Of a stretch of 64,000 nucleotides of DNA, positions 1 to 8,897 are shown piece by piece (within the stretch, counting starts at the first letter, position 1; each line of letters opens with the position of its first letter). The stretch covers positions 1 to 64,000 of the forward strand of contig NZ_CBFIEO010000009.1 in NCBI RefSeq assembly GCF_965661665.1, in the 5' to 3' direction. The notes below the pieces were generated by a model. The model saw only the letters and a program-made list of their open reading frames with translations. It had not been told where the DNA came from and ran no database searches. The position numbers and the translations under genes were made by a program. The stretch is from Cognatiyoonia sp965661665 (GTDB lineage: Bacteria > Pseudomonadota > Alphaproteobacteria > Rhodobacterales > Rhodobacteraceae).

Positions 1-168
1 GCCTTTACCGTAGTTAGTACCTACGCCTCCTACACTAGACCATTCACCAGCTTGATCTATAGCCTCTAGAGGTACCTCAGCCTGAACTCGCGCTATCCAG
101 CGAATGACTCCCAACAGCACCACACAGGCCGCTAAGAGAGGGTATGCACGTTTGTGAAAACCTGTGAG
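1..168 (-). other. Partial open frame at the window edge, unknown
   Basis: An open frame of 56 codons on the minus strand runs off the window start. It follows an in-frame TAG at 169-171. It reads as a short hydrophobic segment (YPLLAACVVLLGVI) followed by a polar stretch, like a small membrane-anchored or exported protein. There is no ATG; possible starts are the adjacent GTG codons at 118-123. Codon use (CTA, TCT, GTA) is unlike the rest of the window. It lies just downstream of a tRNA-Ser gene, a common integration site, so it may be the end of a mobile element. I do not recognise the family. Confidence 0.25.
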
Positions 169-387
169 CTAGGGGACAAGGTTTCTCAGCGACAGGCAGC
201 TTTGACAGCCACAACATTATGGTCTTTGGCTATTCCATGCGCTGGGCGGACAGAAGTGTTCACATGTCAAAGTGATTCAATAGCATTTGTTTAGTTGGGA
301 GCGTGTGTGGTCAACGTGTGTGGTAGTCCATTCTGCGCTAGCCACAAAACCCCTTTTTTGTTGGCAAATAAGGCAATATCGGGGTAG
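169..387. other. Non-coding stretch beside tRNA-Ser
   Basis: No convincing gene, terminator or duplicated tRNA end was seen here. The base composition is lower in GC than the following genes. It separates the edge open frame from tRNA-Ser. Confidence 0.4.
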
Positions 388-477
388 TGGCGGAGACGAA
401 GGGATTCGAACCCTCGAGACGATTCCTCGCCTACTCCCTTAGCAGGGGAGCGCCTTCGACCACTCGGCCACGTCTCC
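388..477 (-). tRNA. tRNA-Ser (anticodon GCT)
   Basis: A 90-nt class II tRNA on the minus strand. The acceptor arm GGAGACG pairs with CGTCTCC, followed by discriminator G and an encoded CCA. The D-arm has GGCCGAGTGG, typical of serine tRNAs. The anticodon loop CTGCTAA gives GCT (reads AGC/AGU). The long variable arm and the GGTTCGAATCC T-arm are present. Confidence 0.95.
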
Positions 478-610
478 GCTGACCCGTTTAGCGGCAGGGG
501 CAGAGCAGGACAAGGGGCAATCCGTGAAACCATAACAACGGCACGCTGCAAAAACATAGCAGGCGAAAAGCACATCGGGAGGAGGTACGGAGTAAACAAA
601 GAAAACCAGC

Positions 611-1156
611 TCATATCCCCAGTTTAGGAGATCGGCACGTCACTTCGGCGGGCTCATCATCCGGACACGTCCGCGCCGGCAGGGACAACCGAGCAACAGC
701 GCACGGATCAAACGTTGCCTCAGTTCCGGCCTCACCACCTTCAAATCGCGCAACAGTGCATGCTATGTGCCCCCCAATAACAGCAACACGGGAGCCGCTC
801 CAAAAACTGGCTTCATTGTCAAAATCCATCGTGATCACTGCGGTTGCGCCAGCGGCAACGCCCTCCAGAAAAATCGTCAGATGCCGATCGCCTTCAACAA
901 CTGGCGCCATGCGGATGTTTCCAAGTTCCACTTCTACCGGCATCGGGTCTTTGGTGCCCAAACCACCGTATTCCGTGTCCAACAACACGCGCCCTTCCGA
1001 AGTCGCAAAGTCAATGTGGAGCCGACCCCGCAGCTCGCTACAGACTGCCAAATTCCAGATCCTAAGCCGATCGTAGGGATCGCCGTTAGCGATGCTCAAC
1101 ACAATGTCCGCTTGTGCAGCAGACGCAAACAGTAGCAGACCCCCTGCCCAGCGCAT
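611..1156 (-). CDS. Secreted aggregation-factor-core-like protein
   Basis: A 181-residue exported protein. Residues 1-16 form a signal peptide ending at a likely cleavage site before DIVLSIANG. The mature part is beta-rich, starts with the DIVLS...G-DR-I pattern and has a conserved Cys near residue 38. This resembles small roseobacter proteins annotated as aggregation factor core (MAFp3-like), whose function is unproven. The start ATG overlaps the ychF stop by one base (TGATG), so it is probably translationally coupled to ychF. Family assignment is from memory of similar sequences; the role is unknown. Confidence 0.7.
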   Translation of the reverse strand: MRWAGGLLLFASAAQADIVLSIANGDPYDRLRIWNLAVCSELRGRLHIDFATSEGRVLLDTEYGGLGTKDPMPVEVELGNIRMAPVVEGDRHLTIFLEGVAAGATAVITMDFDNEASFWSGSRVAVIGGHIACTVARFEGGEAGTEATFDPCAVARLSLPARTCPDDEPAEVTCRSPKLGI

Positions 1157-2253
1157 CAGGTGTTGTGCAAGAAATGCATCACGTCGCCGTCTTTGACGAC
1201 ATAGGCTTTGCCCTCGGCCCGCATCTTACCGGCTTCTTTGGCCCCCTGTTCACCACCACAGGCAACGTAGTCGTCATAAGCGATTGTCTCAGCCCGAATA
1301 AACCCCCGTTCGAAATCACCATGGATCACGCCAGCCGCTTGCGGGGCAAGCGTGCCTTCTTTGATGGTCCAAGCACGGCTCTCTGTCGGGCCAGAGGTGA
1401 AATAGGTCTGCAGGTTCAAAAGGTCGTAACCTGCGCGGATCAGACGGTCGAGACCAGGCTCTTCTAGGCCCATCTCGCTCAGGAACATCTCCGCCTCGTC
1501 GTCTTCGAGTTGGCTGATCTCTTCCTCGATCCGGGCGGAAATCACGACGTGGCTGTTGCCTTCTGATGCGGCCATCTCTGCCACGCGGGCGGATTGGCTG
1601 TTGCCTGTGCCCGCGCTATTTTCTTCGACGTTGCAAACATAGAGCACAGGCTTGGTGGTCAGAAGCTGAAGCATCTTCCACGCTTTCTGGTCTTCCTCAT
1701 CCACCTCAACGGTGCGGGCAGGCTGGCCGTTTTCCAACGCTTCCTGCGCGCGTTTCATCAGCTTTTGCTGAAGCACGGCTTCCTTGTCACTACCTCGCAC
1801 TTTGCGGACGATGTTTTGTAAACGCTTTTCGATGCTTTCAAGATCGGCGAGCATCAGCTCGGTCTCGATCACTTGCGCATCGGCCACCGGATCTACGCGG
1901 CCCTCGACGTGGGTGATGTCATCGTCCTCAAAACAGCGCAGCACGTGGGCAATCGCATCTACCTCGCGGATGTTGGCGAGGAATTGGTTGCCTAAGCCCT
2001 CCCCTTTAGAGGCCCCCTTCACCAAACCCGCAATATCCACGAATGTCATACGCGCGGGGATCTTGTTCTTGGACTTCGCCATCTCCGCCAATGTGTCGAG
2101 GCGGGCGTCGGGTACCGACACTTCACCCACATTGGGTTCGATGGTGCAAAACGGGAAGTTTGCGGCTTGCGCGGCTGCTGTTTTGGTCAGCGCGTTAAAC
2201 AGCGTCGACTTACCCACGTTTGGCAGCCCAACGATCCCCATTTTGAAACCCAT
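1156..2253 (-). CDS. ychF: Redox-regulated ATPase YchF (Obg family)
   Basis: A 365-residue cytosolic Obg-family P-loop protein that prefers ATP and binds ribosomes. The P-loop GLPNVGKS is at residues 9-16 and the switch region DIAGLVKGASKGEGLG follows near 73. The usual NKxD specificity motif is replaced by NVEE, as expected for an ATP-binding member. A C-terminal TGS domain begins near the TYFTSGPTE motif. Length matches the family (about 363-366). The start ATG at 2253 opens MGFKMGIVG. The downstream exported protein gene overlaps its stop. Confidence 0.97.
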   Translation of the reverse strand: MGFKMGIVGLPNVGKSTLFNALTKTAAAQAANFPFCTIEPNVGEVSVPDARLDTLAEMAKSKNKIPARMTFVDIAGLVKGASKGEGLGNQFLANIREVDAIAHVLRCFEDDDITHVEGRVDPVADAQVIETELMLADLESIEKRLQNIVRKVRGSDKEAVLQQKLMKRAQEALENGQPARTVEVDEEDQKAWKMLQLLTTKPVLYVCNVEENSAGTGNSQSARVAEMAASEGNSHVVISARIEEEISQLEDDEAEMFLSEMGLEEPGLDRLIRAGYDLLNLQTYFTSGPTESRAWTIKEGTLAPQAAGVIHGDFERGFIRAETIAYDDYVACGGEQGAKEAGKMRAEGKAYVVKDGDVMHFLHNT

Positions 2254-2347
2254 GATGGCTCTCCTTCAATCCTCGGCTGCAGATAGAGGCATGGCGCCCG
2301 CATCGCAAGGGATCATGTGCTATACTGGCGGGAGGGAGGATAGAACG

Positions 2348-2763
2348 ATGAAAGTTCAACCGTATATTTTCTATAATGGTCATGCCCGCGATCCAATTGC
2401 GTTCTCTAGGGAGGCGTTGGGCACAGAAGTGGTCCAACTGATGCCCATGCAGGATGGCCCGCCTGGTTTTGACATTCCAGAGTAACGCAAAGACTGGATC
2501 ATGCATTGTGCGCTGGAGCTTGGTGATTTCAAAATCATGCTGTCCGACGATTTTATGCCAATGCGGAGCCGATGGCCGGATGCAACGTCATGCTAAATGT
2601 GCCGACCGCCGCAGAATGCAAAGCCATCTTTGATGCTTTGTCAGCGGGCGGCGAGGTGTGGATGCCCTATGACGCAACATTCTGGTCAGCGGGCTTTGGT
2701 GCCTTCTCTGACTAGTTAGGCCTGCGCTGGATGGTCGGCTGTGACGAAGAACCCGCCAGCTAA
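2348..2763 (+). pseudogene. PhnB/VOC-like (3-demethylubiquinone methyltransferase-type) pseudogene
   Basis: Reading from the ATG at 2348 gives MKVQPYIFYNGHARDP, the typical start of a PhnB-like glyoxalase/VOC protein of about 140 residues. An in-frame TAA at 2483-2485 interrupts it. Recognisable pieces follow: DWIMHCALELGDFKIMLSDD, then after a frameshift near 2575-2590 the core NVMLNVPTAAECKAIFDALS, and finally LGLRWMVGCDEEPAS after a TAG near 2713. The total length of 416 nt is not divisible by three. At least two stops and one frameshift make it non-functional. It is convergent with nothing and precedes trpA. Confidence 0.85.
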
Positions 2764-2891
2764 CAACATGTGGATGAAAACAGCATAAACGCTGCGAACG
2801 TATTACCGGCGGGAAAGGTTTTGCCCCTGCCCCATTGATTTTCCCCGCTGGCTGCGCCAAACCGCTTGCAGCAATCAGCCAGGGGACCGAC

Positions 2892-3683
2892 ATGAGCCGG
2901 ATTGACGCCAAATTTGAAGAGCTTCGCGCCGCGGGGAAGAAGGCTTTTGTGGCCTATATCATGGCGGGCGATTCAGACTATGACACTGGCTTTGAAGTGA
3001 TGCAGGGTCTGCCTGCGACGGGCGTTGATATTATCGAGCTTGGCATGCCCTTTACCGATCCAATGGCCGATGGCTCCACCATTCAGCTGGCGGGTCAACG
3101 CGCACTCGAAGGCGGCATGACACTCGAAAAGACGCTGCAATATGCGCGTGACTTTCGAAAGACGGATGACACCACACCCATCGTGATGATGGGCTATTAC
3201 AACCCGATCTATTCGCGCGGCGTGGACAAGTTCCTGAAAGACGCGAAAGAGGCAGGCATTGACGGGCTGATCGTCGTGGACCTGCCGCCGGAAGAAGACG
3301 ATGAGCTGTGCATTCCCGCCCAAGCCACTGGGATCAACTTCATCCGCTTGGCGACCCCAACAACCGACGACAAACGCTTGCCGACGGTACTGCAAAACAC
3401 GTCCGGCTTTGTCTACTACGTGTCCATGACTGGGATCACCGGCACGGCGGATGTGCAAACAACCGAAGTTGCGCCAGAGGTGGCAAGGATCAAAGCGGCG
3501 ACAGACCTGCCGGTGATCGTAGGCTTCGGCATCAAGACGCCAGACGATGCTGCCGCCGTGGCCAGCGTGTCAGATGGTGCTGTTGTTGGGTCGGCCATCG
3601 TTGCCAAAATCGGTGCGGGCGAACCCGTCTCTGACGTATTGGCTTTTGTCGCAGACTTGGCCGACGGTGCGCATCGCGGCTAA
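2892..3683 (+). CDS. trpA: Tryptophan synthase alpha subunit
   Basis: The 263-residue alpha subunit cleaves indole-3-glycerol phosphate to indole and glyceraldehyde 3-phosphate and passes indole to TrpB. The catalytic residues align exactly with the enteric enzyme: Glu49 (IIELGMPF) and Asp60 (DPMADGS). The TIM-barrel phosphate-binding loops (VGFGIK and GAVVGSAIV) are present near the C-terminus. The open frame extends upstream, but the ATG at 2892, after AGGGGA at 2881-2886, fits the family start. Its partner trpB lies 16 kb away on the other strand beside trpF, so trpA is split from trpFB. Confidence 0.97.
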   Translation: MSRIDAKFEELRAAGKKAFVAYIMAGDSDYDTGFEVMQGLPATGVDIIELGMPFTDPMADGSTIQLAGQRALEGGMTLEKTLQYARDFRKTDDTTPIVMMGYYNPIYSRGVDKFLKDAKEAGIDGLIVVDLPPEEDDELCIPAQATGINFIRLATPTTDDKRLPTVLQNTSGFVYYVSMTGITGTADVQTTEVAPEVARIKAATDLPVIVGFGIKTPDDAAAVASVSDGAVVGSAIVAKIGAGEPVSDVLAFVADLADGAHRG

Positions 3684-3686
3684 CCC

Positions 3687-3762
3687 TCAGCGCACGGGAC
3701 CCGTTGAGGCACCGACAATCAATTCCGTTTCCAGCAACAAGTTGTCCGGCGCGCTCGGCTGA
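3687..3762 (-). pseudogene. LacI-family regulator C-terminal remnant (aglR-like)
   Basis: Only about 25 codons remain. The minus strand reads SAPDNLLLETELIVGASTGPVR then stop. The LLLxTELIV..STGP pattern is a typical extreme C-terminus of a LacI/PurR-family repressor. Upstream of it the sequence changes abruptly into the antisense of the aglG remnant, so the rest of the regulator has been deleted. In intact agl loci a LacI-type repressor (AglR) controls the operon. The tail ends 4 nt from the trpA stop. Confidence 0.65.
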
Positions 3763-3764
3763 TT

Positions 3765-4712
3765 TTCAATCTGTGCGATCTGTATGTCATTCGCGGGAAC
3801 ATCCTGACCGACGAAGGCGGTCTTGGCACGGATGCTGAAATCAGCGCCTTTGGCGTATCCTCCCGCGCATCGGGGACTTTCCAGCCGGGTGACACGGCAG
3901 AGGCGGGCGATGGTGAAACGCTCACGCTGAATGCGGACGGCTCTTACATCTATACCAGCGTGGAGGAGCCGGGCCGTCGCAGGCAGCGGATTTTTGTGAC
4001 CGCCCTTACCCCGCGTGATTTCACGTTGGAGAACTATGAGACGATCCTGTTCAGTGGTCAGGGCCAAGATAATATGGCCAAGGCGTTCTTTAACACGCTG
4101 ACCGTGACCATTCCGGCGACGATCATCCCAATCGTGATTGCAGCTTTCGCCGCGTATGCGCTTGCATGGATGGAGTTTCCGGGGCTTGCATTACTGATCG
4201 CTTTGGTCGTAGCTTCGTCGGTTGTGCCATTGCAGTTGGCGCTGATCCCACCTCTGCGGCTGCACTTGGGCATTGGTATCGGCAAGGGGTATTTGGGCGT
4301 CTGGTTGGCGCACATGGGCTTCGGCCTCCCCCTCGCCATATATCTTTTGCGAAATTACATGGTGGGCTTGCCGAGGGACATCATCGAGAACGCAAAGGTC
4401 GATGGCGCGACGGATTTCCAGATTTTCACCAAGATCATTTTGTCGCTGTCCTTCCCGGCGCTCGCCTCCTTCGCGATCTTCCAGTACTTGTGGACATGGA
4501 ACGAACTGCTGGTGGCGAAAGTGTTCCTGATCGACTTGACCGGCTCAACCACCGTGATGACCAACCAAATCGTGGAGCTTTTGGGCACGCGAGGCGGCAA
4601 TTGGGGAATTCTGGCGACGGCGGCCTTCGTTTCGATTGCGGTCCCGCTCGCCAAGTTCTTCGCAATGTAAAGATACCTTGTGCGCGGTCTGCTGGCCGGC
4701 TCAGTGAAGTAA
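3765..4712 (+). pseudogene. aglG: Alpha-glucoside ABC permease AglG, truncated and stop-interrupted
   Basis: The frame reads from CDLYVIRGN through AEISAFGVSSR, then the membrane domain with the permease loop ENAKVDGATDFQIF (EAA-like), which matches AglG of alpha-glucoside importers. The N-terminal part (first membrane helix and start of the periplasmic loop) is missing, replaced by the LacI remnant junction near 3763. A TAA at 4668-4670 sits where AglG has Gln (AM-stop-RYLVRGLLAGSVK), and the frame continues to the genuine stop at 4710-4712. An internal ATG could yield only a fragment. The binding protein aglE and permease aglF are absent. Confidence 0.85.
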
Positions 4713-4722
4713 GGAAATATGA

Positions 4723-6381
4723 ATGAACTTCAAAACCCAACCGGTCCGCACAGTGGATAATCGTGCGCAACCAGATTGGTGGCGCGGGGCCGTGATTTAT
4801 CAGGTCTATCCGCGCTCGTATCAGGACAGCAATGGCGACGGAATTGGTGATCTTAAGGGCATCGCGCAGCGCTTGCCGCATATCGCGTCACTTGGCGTCG
4901 ATGCGATCTGGATTTCACCGTTCTTCAAATCGCCGATGAAGGACTTTGGCTATGACGTCAGCGATTATTGCGACGTTGATCTGATGTTTGGCACGTTGGC
5001 GGACTTTGATGACCTGCTGGACAAAGCCCATAAGCTTGGCATGCGAGTGATGGTTGACCTTGTGCTGTCGCACACCTCCGACCAGCACCCTTGGTTCCAA
5101 GAAAGCTGTCAGGATCACAAGAATGCAAAGTCCGATTGGTACGTCTGGGCAGAGCCAAAGCCGGACGGCACGCCACCAAACAACTGGCTGTCGATCTTTG
5201 GTGGGTCGGCGTGGCATTGGGATGGCCGTCGGGAGCAGTATTATCTGCACAACTTCCTGACCTCGCAGCCCGATCTAAACTTCCACAACGAAGAGGTTCA
5301 GAATGCCCTGCTGGATGTCGCCAAGTTCTGGCTGAAACGGGGTGTCGATGGTTTCCGTTTGGACACGATCAATTTCTATTTCCACGACCAAAAGCTGCGG
5401 GACAATCCACCGCTGCCAGTGAAGCGCCGCAACGCGACGATTGCGCCCCGCGTGAACCCTTACAACCACCAAGACCATCAGTACGATAAGAACCAGCCCG
5501 AAAACCTCGCCTTTTTGCGCAGTTTGCGCAGCGTGATGGAGCCTTATGGCGCGGCAGCTGTCGGTGAAGTGGGTGATGCGCAATACGGGCTGGAAATTCT
5601 GGGCCAGTACACTGCGGGCGATGACCTGATGCACATGTGTTATGCCTTCGAATTCCTTGCCAATGCAAAGCCAACTGCATCAGACGTGGAAACCGTAATG
5701 GACCGCGTGGATGAGGTCGCCGCAGACGGGTGGTCATGCTGGGCGTTTTCAAACCATGACACCGTCCGCCATCCAAGCCGCTGGAACTTGTCAGACGAAG
5801 GCTTGAAGATGATGACTGTTCTGATGATGTGCTGGCGCGGGTCAGCTTGCATCTATCAGGGTGAAGAGCTTGGCCTGCCCGAGGCAGAGGTCGCATTCGA
5901 AGAACTGCAAGACCCCTATGGCATCGAATTCTGGCCCAAATTCAAAGGCCGCGACGGGTGCCGCACACCCATGCCGTGGGAAACGCAAAGCGAATTCTCA
6001 GGCTTTGGTGAGAACAAGCCGTGGCTGCCTGTCAGCCCCAAGCACATGGAAATGGCTGTCGACCGGCAGGAAGAGGATCCCGACGCGATCCTGCATCATT
6101 ACCGCCGCGCCATCCGGTTCCGGCATGAGAACCCTGCCCTACGCTCTGGCACCCAGTCGCCAATGAAAGCTGATGGCGGCCTGCTGATCTTCACCCGAGA
6201 GCATGAGGGCGAGACGTATTTCTGCGCCTTCAACCTTGGCGATGACGTCGCAACTGTCGCGGCGCAGACTGGCAGTTGGCAAAGCATCGGCGCCGATCTG
6301 GGCTCTGTGCAAGACGATCTGACGAACCCCGTAACCCTGAACCCATGGCAATTTCTGATCGCCATGAAGCCGAAAGGTTGA
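4723..6381 (+). CDS. aglA: Alpha-glucosidase, GH13 family
   Basis: A 552-residue cytosolic GH13 enzyme that hydrolyses alpha-glucosides such as sucrose, maltose or trehalose after import. The (beta/alpha)8 barrel motifs are complete: DLVLSHTSD near 112-120, GFRLDT with nucleophile Asp214, GEVGD with acid/base Glu282, and SNHDTVRH with transition-state Asp346. Length and order fit AglA of alpha-glucoside operons. It starts 10 nt after the original aglG stop, so it was the fourth or fifth gene of aglEFGAK. It is the only intact agl gene here; without its importer its physiological role is doubtful. Confidence 0.93.
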   Translation: MNFKTQPVRTVDNRAQPDWWRGAVIYQVYPRSYQDSNGDGIGDLKGIAQRLPHIASLGVDAIWISPFFKSPMKDFGYDVSDYCDVDLMFGTLADFDDLLDKAHKLGMRVMVDLVLSHTSDQHPWFQESCQDHKNAKSDWYVWAEPKPDGTPPNNWLSIFGGSAWHWDGRREQYYLHNFLTSQPDLNFHNEEVQNALLDVAKFWLKRGVDGFRLDTINFYFHDQKLRDNPPLPVKRRNATIAPRVNPYNHQDHQYDKNQPENLAFLRSLRSVMEPYGAAAVGEVGDAQYGLEILGQYTAGDDLMHMCYAFEFLANAKPTASDVETVMDRVDEVAADGWSCWAFSNHDTVRHPSRWNLSDEGLKMMTVLMMCWRGSACIYQGEELGLPEAEVAFEELQDPYGIEFWPKFKGRDGCRTPMPWETQSEFSGFGENKPWLPVSPKHMEMAVDRQEEDPDAILHHYRRAIRFRHENPALRSGTQSPMKADGGLLIFTREHEGETYFCAFNLGDDVATVAAQTGSWQSIGADLGSVQDDLTNPVTLNPWQFLIAMKPKG

Positions 6382-6385
6382 ACGA

Positions 6386-6804
6386 ATGGCTGATCTTAGA
6401 ATTACTGACGTCGAAAAGACCTATGGCGGCAGCGTTAATGTCCTCAAAGACATCAACCTTGATATCAAACAAGGGGAGCTGATCGTCTTCGTTGGGCCAT
6501 CCGTTTGCGGTAAATCCACAATTCTGCGGATGATCGCCGGTTTGGAAAGCATCACTGCCGGTACGTTGGAAATCGACGGTACCGTCGTGAATGACATTCC
6601 CCTGTCCAGCGCGGCATTTCAATGGTGTTCCAGTCCTATGCACTTTACCCGCACATGACGGTTCGGGAGAATATGATTTTCGCGCTAAAGATCGCCAAAC
6701 TGCCGGGCATCCATGCCGACATGCGCGATAAGGAAATCGCACTGACCGCTGATCCAGCCAAGGTCCATCTCTTCAAGGATGAGCAATCGCTGAGACCGAA
6801 CTAA
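6386..6804 (+). pseudogene. aglK: Alpha-glucoside ABC ATPase AglK, frameshifted with internal deletion
   Basis: The N-terminus MADLRITDVEKTYGG and the A-loop/Walker A region are clear, but Walker A reads GPSVCGKST with Val replacing the conserved Gly. A frameshift near 6600-6625 moves the reading into another frame at MVFQSYALYPHMTVREN (Q-loop region). Soon after, the sequence jumps to a tail resembling the AglK/MalK C-terminus (DPAKVHLF). The signature motif, Walker B and most of the regulatory domain, about 200 codons, are deleted. It follows aglA by 4 nt, as in intact operons. Confidence 0.88.
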
Positions 6805-6811
6805 CCATAAC

Positions 6812-6827
6812 AGGACCTTGTGGTCCT
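6812..6827 (+). terminator. Small hairpin after aglK
   Basis: AGGACC and GGTCCT form a 6-bp stem around TTGT, 8 nt after the aglK tail stop. There is only a weak T run after it, so it is a possible rather than strong terminator. Confidence 0.35.
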
Positions 6828-6853
6828 TCCCTTAGTGCTCTTGAAGCACTGCA

Positions 6854-6887
6854 TTGTGCGCAGGAAGGTCTCGCTTTCTGCGCACAA
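6854..6887. terminator. Long hairpin between convergent aglK and tctA
   Basis: TTGTGCGCAG (6854-6863) pairs perfectly with CTGCGCACAA (6878-6887). Four more pairs extend inward, leaving a 6-nt loop. It sits between two converging transcription units and probably terminates one or both. A short T-rich stretch follows on the plus strand. Confidence 0.6.
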
Positions 6888-6898
6888 TTGCGTTTGGA

Positions 6899-8410
6899 TC
6901 AATCGCCTTCCGCCACACCCTCTGCAAGGGCCTTGGCGCGACGGGCCCGGTAGCTTGGCAGGACGATCAAAATGGCGGCGATGACGAGCAAAGCCAAGGT
7001 CATCGGCCGCTCCCAAATAAAGCTGACGCCATCGTAAAGCTGCATGGAGCGTGCGAAGTTATCCTCCATCATCCCGCCCAAAATAAAACCTATCAACAGC
7101 GGGGCGAGCGGGTAGTCGGCAAACTTCAATGCCGTTGCACAGATGCCAAAGCTCACGAGCATTAATAGCTCTGTCGCATTGTTCTGCCCGATATAGGCCC
7201 CCATCAACGTGAAGAAGAGAATGAAAGGGATCAGATAATTCCGCGGCACCGCCAACACCTTGGCGATGTAGGGAATGAGCGGCAGGTTCAGGATCAACAG
7301 CACAAGATTGCCAATGAACATCGACATGATGACCGCCCAAAAGATCTGCGGCTCATCAATCATCAGCCGCGGACCAGGGGTGACGTTGAGCGCGATGAGC
7401 GCACCTAACAAAATCGCCGTGGTGCCGGAGCCCGGAATGCCCAGTGTCAGCAGCGGTACGAACGAGCCGGTGCATGCCGCATTGTTCGCTGTTTCTGGGG
7501 CTGCCAACCCTTTGATGGAGCCTTTACCAAACTCGTCTTGTTCTTCTTTCGGGGCGATGTTGCGTTCTACCGCGTAGCCCAAAAAGCTCGCAATTGTAGC
7601 CCCAGCGCCCGGCAGGACGCCAATAAAGAACCCTTGTAGGGACTGTCTCCCGACGACGGGTGCGATGGCCTTCGCCTCCGCCCGGTTGATGCGCAGGTCT
7701 TTGATTTCGCCATCATCGCCTTTGAGGTTTTTGGGCTTCAGCACCAAGAACAACGCCTCTGGCAAAGCGAACATCGCCATCGCCAGCGTGATAAAGCCGA
7801 AGCCGGATTGCAGGTCCATAATCCCCATGGTGAAGCGCGGAAGGTTGAACAGCGCGCCCTCCCCCACCGTGGCCATAATAAGGCCCAAAACGGTCATGAT
7901 CATCGCCTTGGCCACCTGACCAGTGCCAGCAAAGGCCGCAATCGCGGAGAGACCTACGACCATAAGGGCGAAATACTCCGCCGAATGGAACAGAAGCGCA
8001 ACAGACGACAGCGCTGGCGCAAAAACCATCAACAAAAGCGCCCCAATCGTGCCACCGGCAAAGCTGGCAATCGCGGCGATGGTTAACGCTTTGCCCGCTT
8101 TGCCCTGACGGGCCAAGGGATAGCCATCAAAGCTGGACGCGACCGTGCCCGCAACACCCGGTGCATTGAGCAAGATGGAAGAGGTCGAGCCGCCAAAGAT
8201 AGCGCCATAATAGACCCCCGCCAGCAGAATGAGCGCCGCTGACGGATCACCCAGCGAAATTGCCACAGGGATCATGATCGCAATGATTGACATCGGCCCA
8301 AGGCCGGGCAGCATGCCGATGAATGTACCGATCAAACACCCTGCGATTACCATCAACAGGTTCTGGATCGACATGGCCGTGGTCAGGCCGATAAGGAGTC
8401 CTTCAAGCAT
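6899..8410 (-). CDS. tctA: Tripartite tricarboxylate transporter, large membrane subunit TctA
   Basis: A 503-residue polytopic inner-membrane protein, the channel-forming subunit of a TctCBA carrier that takes up citrate-like or other organic acids using an ion gradient. The family signatures GMLPGLGPM (near 33) and its second-half counterpart GVLPGAGATIASFLGY are both present, as is GGSTSSILLNAPG. Length matches TctA (about 500). Its start lies 2 nt from the tctB stop. Order in the transcript is tctC, tctB, tctA. The substrate cannot be read from the sequence. Confidence 0.95.
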   Translation of the reverse strand: MLEGLLIGLTTAMSIQNLLMVIAGCLIGTFIGMLPGLGPMSIIAIMIPVAISLGDPSAALILLAGVYYGAIFGGSTSSILLNAPGVAGTVASSFDGYPLARQGKAGKALTIAAIASFAGGTIGALLLMVFAPALSSVALLFHSAEYFALMVVGLSAIAAFAGTGQVAKAMIMTVLGLIMATVGEGALFNLPRFTMGIMDLQSGFGFITLAMAMFALPEALFLVLKPKNLKGDDGEIKDLRINRAEAKAIAPVVGRQSLQGFFIGVLPGAGATIASFLGYAVERNIAPKEEQDEFGKGSIKGLAAPETANNAACTGSFVPLLTLGIPGSGTTAILLGALIALNVTPGPRLMIDEPQIFWAVIMSMFIGNLVLLILNLPLIPYIAKVLAVPRNYLIPFILFFTLMGAYIGQNNATELLMLVSFGICATALKFADYPLAPLLIGFILGGMMEDNFARSMQLYDGVSFIWERPMTLALLVIAAILIVLPSYRARRAKALAEGVAEGD

Positions 8411-8411
8411 C

Positions 8412-8897
8412 TTATGCTCCCATCAAAAAGGTCGGCAAAGGCCGCATGTAGATGCCAAGCACCTCTTGCACGAGATACCAAACCGCCCCTGTCGCGATGA
8501 AGGCAACAGGCAGCATCACAAGCCACTTCCGCTCCCCTAGAATGAAAGAGCCGAGGATCAGGAACGCAGAGGTCGAAAACAAAAAACCAAGCGGCCGGAG
8601 CGACAGCGCATAAAGCACCATCAATCCCAAAAGCAAAAGCGCCTGACCCAGATGATACTCCCCCAAACGACGGTAATCGATATCCGCCTCTTTCGGGGCG
8701 CTCTTCTCAACACCCAAAAGCACAACAAGCGTGGCTAGGATCCCAAGAACCGACAGGACCTTGGGGAAGGTGCTGGGCCAAATCGGATTGCGTTTCATGA
8801 AAGGGGCCAAATTCTCATCCATGGTGAACCAGGCAGCATAGCCATAAAGCAGGCACACCCCCAACAACACCAAGGCTATCCATCGATCCAAGGCCAT
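8412..8897 (-). CDS. tctB: Tripartite tricarboxylate transporter, small membrane subunit TctB
   Basis: A 161-residue membrane protein with four predicted helices (around 8-25, 45-62, 85-103 and 110-150), typical of the poorly conserved TctB/TTT small permease subunit. The identification rests on size, hydropathy and position directly upstream of tctA. Its ATG is followed by MALDRWIALVLLGVCLL. A 273-nt hairpin-rich spacer separates it from tctC upstream. Confidence 0.88.
   Translation of the reverse strand: MALDRWIALVLLGVCLLYGYAAWFTMDENLAPFMKRNPIWPSTFPKVLSVLGILATLVVLLGVEKSAPKEADIDYRRLGEYHLGQALLLLGLMVLYALSLRPLGFLFSTSAFLILGSFILGERKWLVMLPVAFIATGAVWYLVQEVLGIYMRPLPTFLMGA

Noticed and set aside
3687..4067. 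Minus-strand frame taken as a full 126-residue gene
   Set aside because: Only its last 25 codons look like a LacI protein; the rest is antisense of aglG.
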